A DNA stretch of 64,000 bases from an uncultured Eubacterium sp. (GTDB lineage: Bacteria > Bacillota > Clostridia > Lachnospirales > Lachnospiraceae), in NCBI GenBank assembly GCA_910578975.1, contig CAJTRZ010000001.1, forward strand, positions 124,001 through 188,000, written 5' to 3'. The position numbers and the translations under genes are program-made. This document shows positions 9,457 through 18,341 of the stretch, piece after piece; position 1 is the first letter of the stretch, and the number at the start of each line of letters is the position of its first letter. Below the pieces are notes generated by a model. The model did no database searches, was not told the origin of the DNA, and was given only the letters and a program-made list of their open reading frames with translations.

Positions 9457-9822
9457 TTAATAAATAGCACATTTCCTAGTGGTTATTTTTCCTTGTCTGC
9501 CATTTGGATATGAAAATTTTTCTGTTACTAGTACATCCAACATTCCTTCTTTAAAATCAACTCCCATAACCTCTATCTGTAAATCACCATTACTAGAAAT
9601 ACTAGTACACATATTTTGTACAAAATATGCCACCATTTCTTTGTCCGAAGTAATACTAGTTTGATTATATATCTGACTTTCTTTTACCGTCTGTTTCACT
9701 GCTGCCGATACTACTCTATCTAATTCATCTTTCCTGTCTGTCCTGCTTTCCACTGACAGCATAGTCATAGACACCAATAAGATTAATACTGCAATTCCTA
9801 TCATTACCATTACCTGTTTCAT
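9457..9822 (-). CDS. Small membrane-anchored protein at the end of the Tad-like operon
   Basis: The 121-residue protein has one N-terminal membrane helix (MVMIGIAVLILLVSMTMLSV) followed by a soluble outward-facing region. Its start overlaps the stop of the 840-residue secreted protein by four bases, so it is the last gene of the secretion operon. The form, an uncleaved helix followed by a short globular domain, suits a minor pseudopilin or assembly factor. I do not recognise a family. The role is inferred only from position and topology. Confidence 0.75.
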   Translation of the reverse strand: MKQVMVMIGIAVLILLVSMTMLSVESRTDRKDELDRVVSAAVKQTVKESQIYNQTSITSDKEMVAYFVQNMCTSISSNGDLQIEVMGVDFKEGMLDVLVTEKFSYPNGRQGKITTRKCAIY

Positions 9823-12341
9823 AATCCCAACTTTCCAACTACGCTTTTATTCATTTCATGACTAATATTATAATTATTGTCTTTTATATTATTTTTTATA
9901 TCCAAAATATTTTCTCTTGAAATATAGACATTGTAAATACTATTATTCTTTTTTCGAAGACTTGTTAATAATTTATTTTTCAATCTTTTATTCCATTTTG
10001 AAGAAATATCTAAAGTGCGAAAAAAATTATAGGAAATAAATCTAATCTGTCCATTTAACAAATCTCTGTTTAAAATATACACATACATTCTGGCGCTGGC
10101 TTTTACACCACTCACATCATCTTTTGCCTCCACTGTCAGTATATATTCATTCACCAAATCTGTACTCATATAATCTTCTGTAGTAATATCATTTCCTTTT
10201 GCAATATTAACATTGTCGATTCTGTCTATTCTCGTTATTTGCAATTTATAGTTCTTTCCTGTATGCAAATCATCATCTGTGGTTACTTTTTTTAGTAATT
10301 CTTCTGAATTTAGAACGATTCTCTGATTTATAGCATAATACCGACTTACTGTATTTATATATATTTCCTTTATGGCAATCCTTTTCCATATGGCATACAA
10401 TGTTATATTTCTATTTCCTCTATAGATTTCTCCTGAAGAATATACCGTTCCATCACCCTGACTTTTTGTATTCCAATGTTTTTCGTTCTCTAAAATGTAA
10501 CCTTCTCTGGTTACACTATTTTGACTTAAATTTATATTCTCATTCCAATATTTTTCCTGATCCTTAGGTACATTTTTTACAATATCACCTGTATTCTTAT
10601 CATAATGAATCTTGTATCTTTCACTTATAATAATCCAATTCTTTTCAAAGCCGTTTACATCATTACTAGGACGCAACAGCTGTGATTCGGCTATGCTGGT
10701 ACATTGATATCTCTCACTATTTTTTCCATCCGCATAGTATAATTCTCCATGACCATTGCCACCACTATAATTCGCTCTAACTAATCTTGTTCCATTTTCA
10801 TTAATTTGAGAATTAATTTTAGCAATCAAACCTGCTGCCCTATATAACTTTCCTATTACATCAATATATGTTCCTTTGGTAAGGTAAACTTCATTATTGG
10901 TTTCTACATAAGCTTTTTCTTTCAATTTAAAGCTTCCTGCAACATAAACACCATGACCATTTTGACCACTTTGGTTCCCTGTAACCATACCGCTATTCAT
11001 CTGTAACGTTCCATTATTAATGTAAATTCCTCCACCGTTTTTCTTACTATAATTTTCACGAATAGAACTATTCATAACAATAACTGAACCATCTACTTGT
11101 AGTCCACCACTGTTTTTATCTGTTTTGTTCCCCTGTATTTCACAGTCTGTTATATATACCTCATTCGTAGATACCCCAACTGCACTTGCAGGAATACGTA
11201 TTCCTCCAATCCCTTCTTTTCCACTATTATTTTCAATATGCATATTCTTTACATATATTTTTGAAGCGCTACCGGAACTTGCCGGGCCACAGGAAAGTCC
11301 TCCAGTATTTTTTCCTGCTATATTGTTTGAAATGTAACCTCCATAAAAATAACTTGCTCCTCCACTATTGCTTCCAGAACCACCATTACATCGGATACCA
11401 CCTCCAATTGTTTCTGCATAATTTTTTATAATCTGCGGACCAGTTCCATCCTCTTTTCCAATAACAATTGCAGCACCACCCCCAGAAAAAACTCCACCTC
11501 CAGTTAGTCCGGCCTTATTATCTATAATGTTACCTGATACAATTCGGCATTTTGATTTTCCTGATACAAAGATGCCTCCTCCCTCTTCTTTAGAAACACA
11601 GTTCTGAATAGTCCCACCATTCATTTCAATATCACAACCTTCTATTCCAAAAATACCTCCACCTTCTGTAGCTGAAATACAATTGTGTATATTTGCGGAC
11701 TTTTGAATATAGAGTTTTCCTTTCTTTATTCCAATGGCACCTCCATCTGTACCCTCACAATTACTAATTTCTCCATTTACAGTCAGACTTCCTACGCTAA
11801 AAACAGCGGTCCCACCTTTTTCACTCTTATTATTTTTAACATTAGTAAGTACTGCTCTTTTATCAATAATTACATTAGCGTTTTCACCAACATACACAAA
11901 ACCTGAGCTTTTCTTATTTCCTGAGAAACTTGCTTTATTACCATTTAATATAAGTTGATTCTTACTTCCCTCATATCCAAAAACTACATTTGCATTACCA
12001 TTGACAATTATGCAGTATTTAGGGGCTGCCTGGCTGTTCACCGGATCACTAATATCTCCTGAGCGCATTAGTGTCCGTCCTGTTCCTTTTGCATATAATC
12101 TAAATTTTCCACTATTAATAGTAATTGTTTTTCTAATAAAAATTTTACTATTTACTTCTATATACTTCCATTTGCTACTAATTTTCGTAGTTAATATCTC
12201 TCGAAGCTCTGTTTCTTTTGTTATTACATAGGGATTATCTTTCGTTCCTTTTCCTGTATACCCCTGTACATCACTTTTGTTTACAAAACACATAATACAT
12301 AAAGATACCAAGACGAACAAATATTTTATTTTACCTTGCAT
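9819..12341 (-). CDS. Large secreted beta-helix protein with InlB-type repeat, in Tad-like operon
   Basis: The 840-residue protein has an N-terminal signal (LFVLVSLCIMCFV). From about residue 90 to 480 it carries repeated short blocks with GGGIF, GGGIR and GGIYI turns and N-x-x-x-N-x-G spacing, the signature of a right-handed parallel beta-helix like those of polymorphic outer-membrane/pectate-lyase-like surface proteins. Residues around 575-655 look like an InlB/listeria B repeat (KIHYDKNTGDIVKNVP and ITLYAIWK). The C-terminal 180 residues are soluble and unrecognised. There is no LPXTG sorting signal. It overlaps both neighbouring genes, so it is probably a substrate or tip component of the machine encoded upstream. 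Confidence 0.85.
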   Translation of the reverse strand: MQGKIKYLFVLVSLCIMCFVNKSDVQGYTGKGTKDNPYVITKETELREILTTKISSKWKYIEVNSKIFIRKTITINSGKFRLYAKGTGRTLMRSGDISDPVNSQAAPKYCIIVNGNANVVFGYEGSKNQLILNGNKASFSGNKKSSGFVYVGENANVIIDKRAVLTNVKNNKSEKGGTAVFSVGSLTVNGEISNCEGTDGGAIGIKKGKLYIQKSANIHNCISATEGGGIFGIEGCDIEMNGGTIQNCVSKEEGGGIFVSGKSKCRIVSGNIIDNKAGLTGGGVFSGGGAAIVIGKEDGTGPQIIKNYAETIGGGIRCNGGSGSNSGGASYFYGGYISNNIAGKNTGGLSCGPASSGSASKIYVKNMHIENNSGKEGIGGIRIPASAVGVSTNEVYITDCEIQGNKTDKNSGGLQVDGSVIVMNSSIRENYSKKNGGGIYINNGTLQMNSGMVTGNQSGQNGHGVYVAGSFKLKEKAYVETNNEVYLTKGTYIDVIGKLYRAAGLIAKINSQINENGTRLVRANYSGGNGHGELYYADGKNSERYQCTSIAESQLLRPSNDVNGFEKNWIIISERYKIHYDKNTGDIVKNVPKDQEKYWNENINLSQNSVTREGYILENEKHWNTKSQGDGTVYSSGEIYRGNRNITLYAIWKRIAIKEIYINTVSRYYAINQRIVLNSEELLKKVTTDDDLHTGKNYKLQITRIDRIDNVNIAKGNDITTEDYMSTDLVNEYILTVEAKDDVSGVKASARMYVYILNRDLLNGQIRFISYNFFRTLDISSKWNKRLKNKLLTSLRKKNNSIYNVYISRENILDIKNNIKDNNYNISHEMNKSVVGKLGL

Positions 12342-12675
12342 ATCCTTCTATCACCCCCTGTTTATTAAATTTTTCTCCAAATAATTCAAATACCGGAATC
12401 ATTACACAATACTCCAGTTTTACAAATTTGCTAGGCTGTTCATTATATATTGTCAAATCCTCCACTTTTAAATCATATCCTTTTTCTTTCGCTTCCCCGA
12501 CACATTGATTAATTACTTCATTATTACAATTACTATCTTCAATCCGATTAACTACCACATTATAAAAATCTCTTGCATCGCACACCTGATTATTGCTGCT
12601 GATAATTGATGCAAACAGAATACAGCCTATTGTAATCGCAATAATCATTGAAAACATCTCTATTGCCAACTTCAT
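12331..12675 (-). CDS. TadE-like pseudopilin (putative)
   Basis: This 114-residue protein has one N-terminal helix (IEMFSMIIAITIGCILFASII) and a short outer domain containing three cysteines (VCDAR, NCNN, QCVG). It starts three bases after the previous gene's stop and overlaps the next gene by 11 bases. The topology matches TadE/TadF-type minor pilins, which have a single helix followed by a small globular domain. The assignment is by topology and operon position, not by a distinctive motif. Confidence 0.65.
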   Translation of the reverse strand: MKLAIEMFSMIIAITIGCILFASIISSNNQVCDARDFYNVVVNRIEDSNCNNEVINQCVGEAKEKGYDLKVEDLTIYNEQPSKFVKLEYCVMIPVFELFGEKFNKQGVIEGYAR

Positions 12676-12678
12676 TTT

Positions 12679-13083
12679 TTACTCCACTATTACATTAATA
12701 TATTTTGTACTTGCCAATTGATTTTCTGACATTACAACACATCTCAATTGATAAATTCCTCTTCTGAAGGCATCAATCTTTCCATATACTTTTACCTCAT
12801 CCGAAATATCTCTTCCAAGATAATCTTTTGCCTTAATAAAATCCCTAAAGTTGAAATTTTTTGTTTGATACTCAACATATATAATTTCATCCACCTCAAT
12901 AATTGGATATCTATCCTTATTCTGCTTTCGGAAACTTTCACTATTTTTACTTATCTTTGTTTTATAATCTGGTGTCATTTCTTTCCACTTATTCTCACAA
13001 ATAAAACTTATTAACAAAATTACTGTTAATCCTATAACACCATAAATCAATACCTCACCATGCTCTCCTAAAAAACTGTCCAT
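12679..13083 (-). CDS. Single-helix protein with FLGEHG start, Tad-like operon
   Basis: The N-terminus MDSFLGEHGEVLIYGVIGLTVILLISFIC contains a short motif also seen in the 47-, 34- and 62-residue proteins of the operon, followed by one membrane helix. The remaining 100 residues are soluble and end in a beta-rich segment (KVYGKIDAFRRGIYQLRCVVMSENQL). It may be a pilin variant that carries an adhesive or structural domain. The gene follows the 47-residue gene by three bases. Confidence 0.7.
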   Translation of the reverse strand: MDSFLGEHGEVLIYGVIGLTVILLISFICENKWKEMTPDYKTKISKNSESFRKQNKDRYPIIEVDEIIYVEYQTKNFNFRDFIKAKDYLGRDISDEVKVYGKIDAFRRGIYQLRCVVMSENQLASTKYINVIVE

Positions 13084-13086
13084 TTT

Positions 13087-13230
13087 TTACTCCATTCCTG
13101 AAATAGAAGCTATCGTATAAACTTCCATATTTCCTACTGCAGCCACTACTATAAAAATAATGGCTAGCAAAACAGCTGATATAATTGCACTTATTAATAT
13201 TCCGCCATGCTCTGAAATAAACTCCTCCAT
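13087..13230 (-). CDS. 47-residue Flp-like mini-pilin
   Basis: A short gene I read directly from the sequence: ATG at 13230 with AAGGAGGT seven bases upstream, stop at 13087. The product begins MEEFISEHGGILISAIISAV, then a continuous hydrophobic helix, then about ten polar residues. The F-x-x-EHGG start matches the 62-residue protein at the head of the operon and the 134-residue protein that follows. It is the size of Flp-type pilins, though the usual Flp glutamate/tyrosine pair is not obvious. Confidence 0.7.
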   Translation of the reverse strand: MEEFISEHGGILISAIISAVLLAIIFIVVAAVGNMEVYTIASISGME

Positions 13231-13303
13231 ATCTACCTCCTTATATCCTTTCTAATAACCACTTCCTAATATAAATATTTTCTCATGTCAGGAACATGTA
13301 CTA

Positions 13304-13408
13304 CTATCTTGTAACTACATTTAATAATTCATAAAAGCCCCCAACTAAAATGAGAAATATAACTCCATAAATAATACACTGCCCCAATTCTGATAATAAA
13401 AATTTCAT
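13304..13408 (-). CDS. 34-residue single-helix protein, Tad-like operon
   Basis: The ATG at 13408 lies one base after the stop of the TadB/C-like gene, and its ribosome site GGAGGG is inside the last codons of that gene. The product MKFLLSELGQCIIYGVIFLI continues into a short hydrophobic helix and ends LLNVVTR. Its FLLSELGQCIIYGVI segment is close to FLGEHGEVLIYGVI of the 134-residue protein, so it is probably a family member rather than chance. Too short for a firm function. Confidence 0.6.
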   Translation of the reverse strand: MKFLLSELGQCIIYGVIFLILVGGFYELLNVVTR

Positions 13409-13409
13409 T

Positions 13410-14744
13410 TTACCCTCCATTAATTACGTTAGAAACAGATGAGGTAAATACAACAATCATCAATATCATATCCACCATAATTTTAACTACCCCCAGTACC
13501 ATAGGAATCGCTGAAAACATCGTTGAAGCCCCAATTCTGTCATTATTTTTCATTTCCTCTGCCTGTCTTATCATTTTATTATTTCTGTCAATAATAGAAT
13601 TTATCTGCTTGTCCGACTGCCACTTTCCTAATTCATTGATAGAATAAAACATCTTTACAGAAGACTGTATTTCATCCAAATCAAATTCTTTTAAAAAATT
13701 ATCATAAGGTTCTATACCTATCGGAAACTTTTCAAAATCCACTAATAACTTTCTCACTGGCCTCCTTAACACGAATGGTAGATTTCCATAAGACTCTTCT
13801 ATTGCAGACTGTACTGTTTCGTTTTGAAGATTAATTGCCACATCACGAATCCAGTCTGGAAACACCTTTTTTATTTCTTTTTCCAATGTGTGTTTTGCTT
13901 TTTTATATGAAATCCTTTCCAATACAGATAATGAGTCATAATTGTTATATGCCTTTTCTACTAAAACATAATATTTTACAATCATATTATCTGGTAATGC
14001 CTGTCTATCCAAAATCCAGTCAATATTCATCTTTTTGTGAACAAACATATATGATGCTAACATCAATATTATCATTGTCGTAGTACAAATCTGATAAATA
14101 AAATGTTCAGTATATCTGTATTCTCCAGGAATAAGATATGCCATAAACCCACAAGTAACCAATGTTGAAATAATAGAAATTATTACATTTCTTTTAATTC
14201 TGTCAACACTTTTTATATACAATGAAACTCTATCTCCCCACTCTTTGATATCTTCTAAAAAAATATCTATGTAATTCTCATAGTCCCCTCCATGCTTTTC
14301 GATTTTAATAATAAACTCATGTAACGACGATAACCTTCTACAATCATATTCGTTTTTAATAACCGCTAAAGATTCTTCATATATATTCTCTGTCATTTTA
14401 GAATCAATATTTAAAATAACCTCTTCTATCATTTCTTTCATATGATTTGAACAGACCTTCTGCGCATCCGACAAAGCCATTCGAATCTTAGGCTGTTTTT
14501 TAAAAGAATATATCATCTGCTCCATATACATAACCACATCATGAAACTTATCCAAATATTTCTTTCTAATCTTCTCTTCCTTTTCAAAAAATATTTGAAA
14601 GATAACTGCTCCAATCACACAAATAAAAATACTAAATATATTTAATTTATATATCAGGCATATCAACAATAATAATGCCAATATTTTTACTGCATCTTTC
14701 AACATGTTCAAAATTTTATTTTTCACTAATTCACTCCCTGACAA
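13410..14744 (-). CDS. TadB/TadC-like inner-membrane secretion protein
   Basis: Type II/IV secretion F-type membrane protein of 444 residues. Two helices near the N-terminus (ILALLLLICLIYKLNIFSIFICVIGAVIF), a cytoplasmic loop, two central helices (VIISIISTLVTCGFMAYLI and IYQICTTTMIILMLASYMFV) and a C-terminal helix pair (GVVKIMVDMILMIVVFTSSV) match this family. Canonical Tad loci encode two paralogues, TadB and TadC; only one is present here. The gene overlaps the ATPase gene by 14 bases. Confidence 0.82.
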   Translation of the reverse strand: MSGSELVKNKILNMLKDAVKILALLLLICLIYKLNIFSIFICVIGAVIFQIFFEKEEKIRKKYLDKFHDVVMYMEQMIYSFKKQPKIRMALSDAQKVCSNHMKEMIEEVILNIDSKMTENIYEESLAVIKNEYDCRRLSSLHEFIIKIEKHGGDYENYIDIFLEDIKEWGDRVSLYIKSVDRIKRNVIISIISTLVTCGFMAYLIPGEYRYTEHFIYQICTTTMIILMLASYMFVHKKMNIDWILDRQALPDNMIVKYYVLVEKAYNNYDSLSVLERISYKKAKHTLEKEIKKVFPDWIRDVAINLQNETVQSAIEESYGNLPFVLRRPVRKLLVDFEKFPIGIEPYDNFLKEFDLDEIQSSVKMFYSINELGKWQSDKQINSIIDRNNKMIRQAEEMKNNDRIGASTMFSAIPMVLGVVKIMVDMILMIVVFTSSVSNVINGG

Positions 14745-15741
14745 ATGGATTGTCTATTCCTGCCATCTTAAATTTTCTCATGATATCTTCAGGAAGATTT
14801 TTTGTTAGAATTTTTCCATCCTCATATATCATAACCTTTTCATTCTTCTCCTGATTTCTTGACAAACACATTACCTGAATAATCTTTCGTTTTATCTTTT
14901 CCCCTTGTTTTACAACTGACTGTAGCTGTACACCAATGTCAACAAAAGAATATACATCATTTTCATTAATGTTCTGCCCCATATTTCGCAAACGATCAGG
15001 GATTTTGCTAGCATCATCCAGATGAATAGTTGTCAGGCAATGTACCCCTGCTGAAATATTTTCTAACAAATACTTTACCTCCTCACCTCTGGCTTCTGCC
15101 AACAACACCCACGTAGGTAATTGTCTCTTACTAGCTTTTAAGGCTTCCGCATATCCAAAATTTTCACTAACTTTTATTTCTACGCAGTCCTTACCTGGAT
15201 TTATCGCAGAATATCTTAATTCCAGATTATCTTCTATCGTATAAACTCTTTCATATGCCGGAATATAATTTGTTAAATATTTGATATATTCTGTTTTTCC
15301 TACTCCCGGTAGGCCACCTACAATCACGGTGCAGTGTGCTCGTATGGCATTTTCCATAAAAGTATCAATCTCCTCCGTACAATATTCTTCCGATATCAAT
15401 CTGTCCTTCTTAATTCTTCGAACCGCCGGAGTCTTTCGAATACTAATACTAATTCCGGTATTTGTAACAGAATCATGTAGTATGGATATTCTTAAACTAT
15501 CTGTTTCCGCTTCTAAAAGTGGATAATTCTGATTGAACTGTATATTCATTAAATTACTAATACGTGTATAAAACTGCTGGATAAAAACATCTTTCAAAAC
15601 AAAACCTTCTACTTTATACCTGCCTTTTTCCAGATCATTTATCCAAAGTCCCCCACTCCAATTAATATCTGTTATATTTTCATCTAATATATATGTTAAT
15701 AAATCACCAAAAGCTCTGTCTGGCAAAGACAATTTCCTCAT
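14731..15741 (-). CDS. TadA/CpaF-type secretion ATPase
   Basis: Hexameric ATPase of the VirB11/TadA/CpaF family that powers pilus assembly or secretion. The Walker A motif GGLPGVGKT is near residues 145-153, the Walker B region reads WVLLAEARGEEV, and the His-box is HCLTTIHLDDASKIPDRL. I chose the ATG at 15741 because GGGAGAG precedes it and MRKLSLPDRAFGDLLTYIL starts the N-terminal domain; the open frame runs on to 15846 but would overlap the upstream mini-pilin gene. With this start it is 336 residues, short but complete for the core ATPase. Confidence 0.88.
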   Translation of the reverse strand: MRKLSLPDRAFGDLLTYILDENITDINWSGGLWINDLEKGRYKVEGFVLKDVFIQQFYTRISNLMNIQFNQNYPLLEAETDSLRISILHDSVTNTGISISIRKTPAVRRIKKDRLISEEYCTEEIDTFMENAIRAHCTVIVGGLPGVGKTEYIKYLTNYIPAYERVYTIEDNLELRYSAINPGKDCVEIKVSENFGYAEALKASKRQLPTWVLLAEARGEEVKYLLENISAGVHCLTTIHLDDASKIPDRLRNMGQNINENDVYSFVDIGVQLQSVVKQGEKIKRKIIQVMCLSRNQEKNEKVMIYEDGKILTKNLPEDIMRKFKMAGIDNPFVRE

Positions 15742-15808
15742 GCACTCTCTCCCTGTCGCTTCAATAAAATAATTGTTATGTTTAACACAAATACAAAATT
15801 GTTTATTC

Positions 15809-15997
15809 CTACTTTCCTGCCGGAATCTTACCAGCAATAGAATCAAATGTCACAGACGAGGAATAACTGTCTACTACATCCTTAACCGCATTACTAATAA
15901 TGGGTCCAATAACATAAGCAACACCTACCAACAACAGAATACATACTGCAATAAATATGGTCTTACCATGTTCCTGCAAAAATACATCCAATGGCAC
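15809..15997 (-). CDS. 62-residue Flp-like pilin, first gene of the Tad-like operon
   Basis: Starts with GTG at 15997, eight bases after a strong GGAGGT site. The product MPLDVFLQEHGKTIFIAVCI has the operon's FLxEHG start, a helix (IFIAVCILLLVGVAYVIGPII) and a short polar tail. Position at the head of the operon and size suit a major structural pilin. There is no recognisable prepilin peptidase gene in the window, so processing would rely on an enzyme encoded elsewhere, or the proteins may not be cleaved. Confidence 0.75.
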   Translation of the reverse strand: MPLDVFLQEHGKTIFIAVCILLLVGVAYVIGPIISNAVKDVVDSYSSSVTFDSIAGKIPAGK

Positions 15998-16270
15998 TTA
16001 CCTCCTTTTTTAAATTCCAAACAAATACCAACTCAGGGATTTTATTTTGTAAATGTTTAAAATAGATAAGCCAGCTTTAAACATCACATATCTTTATTTT
16101 CTACAAACATATATTTTACGTTGCTTTTGTTTGGTAGGTAAATATTATCACGTTTTGTTTGTGTCGTCAACACTTTTTTATGATACTTTCATTAAATTGT
16201 TTCCAGTATGCTTTTTTATTAATTTGTGATACAATAATTTCAATTATTTTAATATTGAAAGGAAACTCCA

Positions 16271-16903
16271 ATGAGAAAAAAAGACTTAGCATTAGAAGTA
16301 ATTAATCGATTAGAAAATGAATATCCAGATGCGAGTTGTTCCCTTGATTACAATGATGCCTGGAAACTTTTAATCAGTGTAAGGCTGGCAGCTCAATGTA
16401 CTGATGAACGTGTAAACAAGATTGTTCCCGGATTATATGCTAAATACCCTACGATTGAAGCTCTCGCAGAGGCGCCTGTTGAAGAAATCGAAAAAATTGT
16501 CCGTCCCTGTGGTCTTGGAAAAAGTAAAGCAAGAGATATTTCACTATGTATGAAAATGTTGCGGGATGAATTTGACTGCAAAGTCCCTGACAATATGGAG
16601 GATTTGTTAAAATTACCGGGAGTAGGCAGAAAAAGTGCCAACCTAATTATGGGAGATGTTTTTGGACAGCCTGCCATTGTTACTGATACTCACTGTATTC
16701 GTTTGTGCAACCGCATTGGTCTTGTAAATGGTATTAAAGAACCAAAAAAGGTAGAAATGGAACTCTGGAAAATTATTCCACCGGAAAAAGGCAGCGACTT
16801 TTGCCACCGCCTTGTATATCATGGTCGTGAGATCTGTACTGCCAGAACGAAACCTTATTGTGATAAATGCTGTCTCAACGACATCTGTAAAAAAAAGATA
16901 TAA
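16271..16903 (+). CDS. nth: Endonuclease III
   Basis: DNA glycosylase/AP lyase that removes oxidised pyrimidines. The helix-hairpin-helix motif LPGVGRKSANLIMG (115-128) carries the catalytic lysine K121, and the aspartate lies in VTDTHCIRLCNRIG (D139). The C-terminal 4Fe-4S loop has four cysteines spaced C-x7-C-x2-C-x5-C, one residue longer in the first gap than in E. coli Nth. The N-terminal region RLAAQCTDERVN is the usual AQ-TD segment. At 210 residues it is normal length. Confidence 0.96.
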   Translation: MRKKDLALEVINRLENEYPDASCSLDYNDAWKLLISVRLAAQCTDERVNKIVPGLYAKYPTIEALAEAPVEEIEKIVRPCGLGKSKARDISLCMKMLRDEFDCKVPDNMEDLLKLPGVGRKSANLIMGDVFGQPAIVTDTHCIRLCNRIGLVNGIKEPKKVEMELWKIIPPEKGSDFCHRLVYHGREICTARTKPYCDKCCLNDICKKKI

Positions 16904-16961
16904 CTTTATTATAAAATATAATTATTATATCTTAACAATAAAATTGGGAGTTTATACAATT

Positions 16962-17771
16962 ATGACAACTAATCAGAATACAAATAAAATTGCTGTAATT
17001 ACTGGAGGAAACTCTGGCATTGGTCTTTACACTGCTCAAGCACTACAGCTTTTGGGATGCACTGTATATGAACTAAGCAGACGAAACATTCAGCATTCTG
17101 GTATCATCCATATTTATGCTGATATTACAGATGAAGCATTAGTATGTCGCGCAATAGAACAAATTCTAAAAAAAGAAAGACGTATTGATATTCTAATAAA
17201 TTGTGCCGGATTTGGTATCTCTGGCGCTGTGGAATTTACTGCAAGTATTGATGTGAAAAAACAAATGGATGTGAATTTTTTAGGGATGGTTCATGTGACA
17301 AAGACCGTCCTTCCAATTATGAGAAAAAACGGTGGAGGGCGTATCGTTAATATCAGTTCTCTTGCTGCAATTGCTCCCATTCCATTTCAGACATACTACT
17401 CTGCCTCCAAAGCTGCTATAAATGCTTACAGTGCCGCACTTGCAAACGAAGTAAAACCTTTCGGAATCAGTGTTACTGCAATTCTTCCAGGTGATATTGC
17501 TACTGAATTTACCCAATCGAGAAATAAATCGGCTGAAGGTGATAGTGAATATAATGGCAGAATTTCTAGAAGTGTAGCTAAAATGGAACAGGATGAGCAA
17601 GGTGGAATGAGTCCGGTAAAAGCTGGAGCATATATTGCAAAAATTGCACGTAAAAAGAAAGTGAAACCAATGTATACAATCGGTTTCACTTATAAATGCA
17701 TCAGTCTGTTGGTAAAATTTCTGCCATGCACACTCGTTAACTGGCTCATTGGCTTTTTATATAGTAGATAA
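16962..17771 (+). CDS. Short-chain dehydrogenase/reductase
   Basis: NAD(P)-dependent oxidoreductase of the classical SDR family, 269 residues. The cofactor motif is TGGNSGIG (near residue 14), then NCAGFG (NNAG equivalent), the catalytic serine in INISSLAA and Y-x3-K in YYSASKAA. The C-terminal part has basic and hydrophobic segments (KKKVKPMYTIGFTYKCISLLVKFLPCTLVNWLIGFL) that could touch the membrane, as in retinol-dehydrogenase-like SDRs. The start at 16962 avoids a 50-codon upstream extension over the end of nth. Substrate unknown. Confidence 0.9.
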   Translation: MTTNQNTNKIAVITGGNSGIGLYTAQALQLLGCTVYELSRRNIQHSGIIHIYADITDEALVCRAIEQILKKERRIDILINCAGFGISGAVEFTASIDVKKQMDVNFLGMVHVTKTVLPIMRKNGGGRIVNISSLAAIAPIPFQTYYSASKAAINAYSAALANEVKPFGISVTAILPGDIATEFTQSRNKSAEGDSEYNGRISRSVAKMEQDEQGGMSPVKAGAYIAKIARKKKVKPMYTIGFTYKCISLLVKFLPCTLVNWLIGFLYSR

Positions 17772-17813
17772 TTGTTTATCCCTCAAAAAATGAAGTCATT
17801 TTTATATTAGACT

Positions 17814-18341
17814 TTATTTTTCTGTCTCTTTCACAGGTCTCCATGCTTTTCCGAAATCAATGTCTTTAAACAACTCTGCTAACCCTGTAATCTGTTTTAA
17901 ACGTAATATCTCATCTTTATCCATACCGAGATGTTTTGATATCCAATTATCTGAACGTCCCAGTTCATGTAACTCTTTTACAATATTACTCATTAAATCA
18001 ACATCATGGCTTCCTCTTGCGCGGTTGTGACGTATTGTACTTGCCATTCTCTGGTCAATCGTTTTATTGATTACTGAAACTGGCAGCATACCTTTTTCTC
18101 GCTCATAAATATCTTTATGTTCCAACATTATTCTATAACGGTGAAATCCATCAACAATAATGTATTGGTCTTTATCACTATCAAAATAACATACAATCGG
18201 CATGGTATAACCATCTTCTTTTATACTCTCATATAGTAATTTCATTTCCGGTGGTGCAACAGCATTTGGATTATATGTGTTTGGCTGTATCTTCTCTATC
18301 GGAACTGAAATAATATTATATACTGGACTTCTATATTCCAT
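17814..18341 (-). CDS. IbrB-like ParB/Srx-fold nuclease-domain protein
   Basis: The 175-residue protein has the ParB/sulfiredoxin-fold signature: VPIEKIQPNTYNPN at the start, then YIIVDGFHRYRIM with the G-x-H-R motif. It overlaps the PAPS-reductase-like gene by 11 bases, reproducing the ibrA-ibrB pairing known from E. coli, where the pair was described as regulators of immunoglobulin-binding genes. The biochemical role is not established. This pairing also occurs in mobile or phage-derived regions, in keeping with the accessory stretch that follows. Confidence 0.82.
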   Translation of the reverse strand: MEYRSPVYNIISVPIEKIQPNTYNPNAVAPPEMKLLYESIKEDGYTMPIVCYFDSDKDQYIIVDGFHRYRIMLEHKDIYEREKGMLPVSVINKTIDQRMASTIRHNRARGSHDVDLMSNIVKELHELGRSDNWISKHLGMDKDEILRLKQITGLAELFKDIDFGKAWRPVKETEK

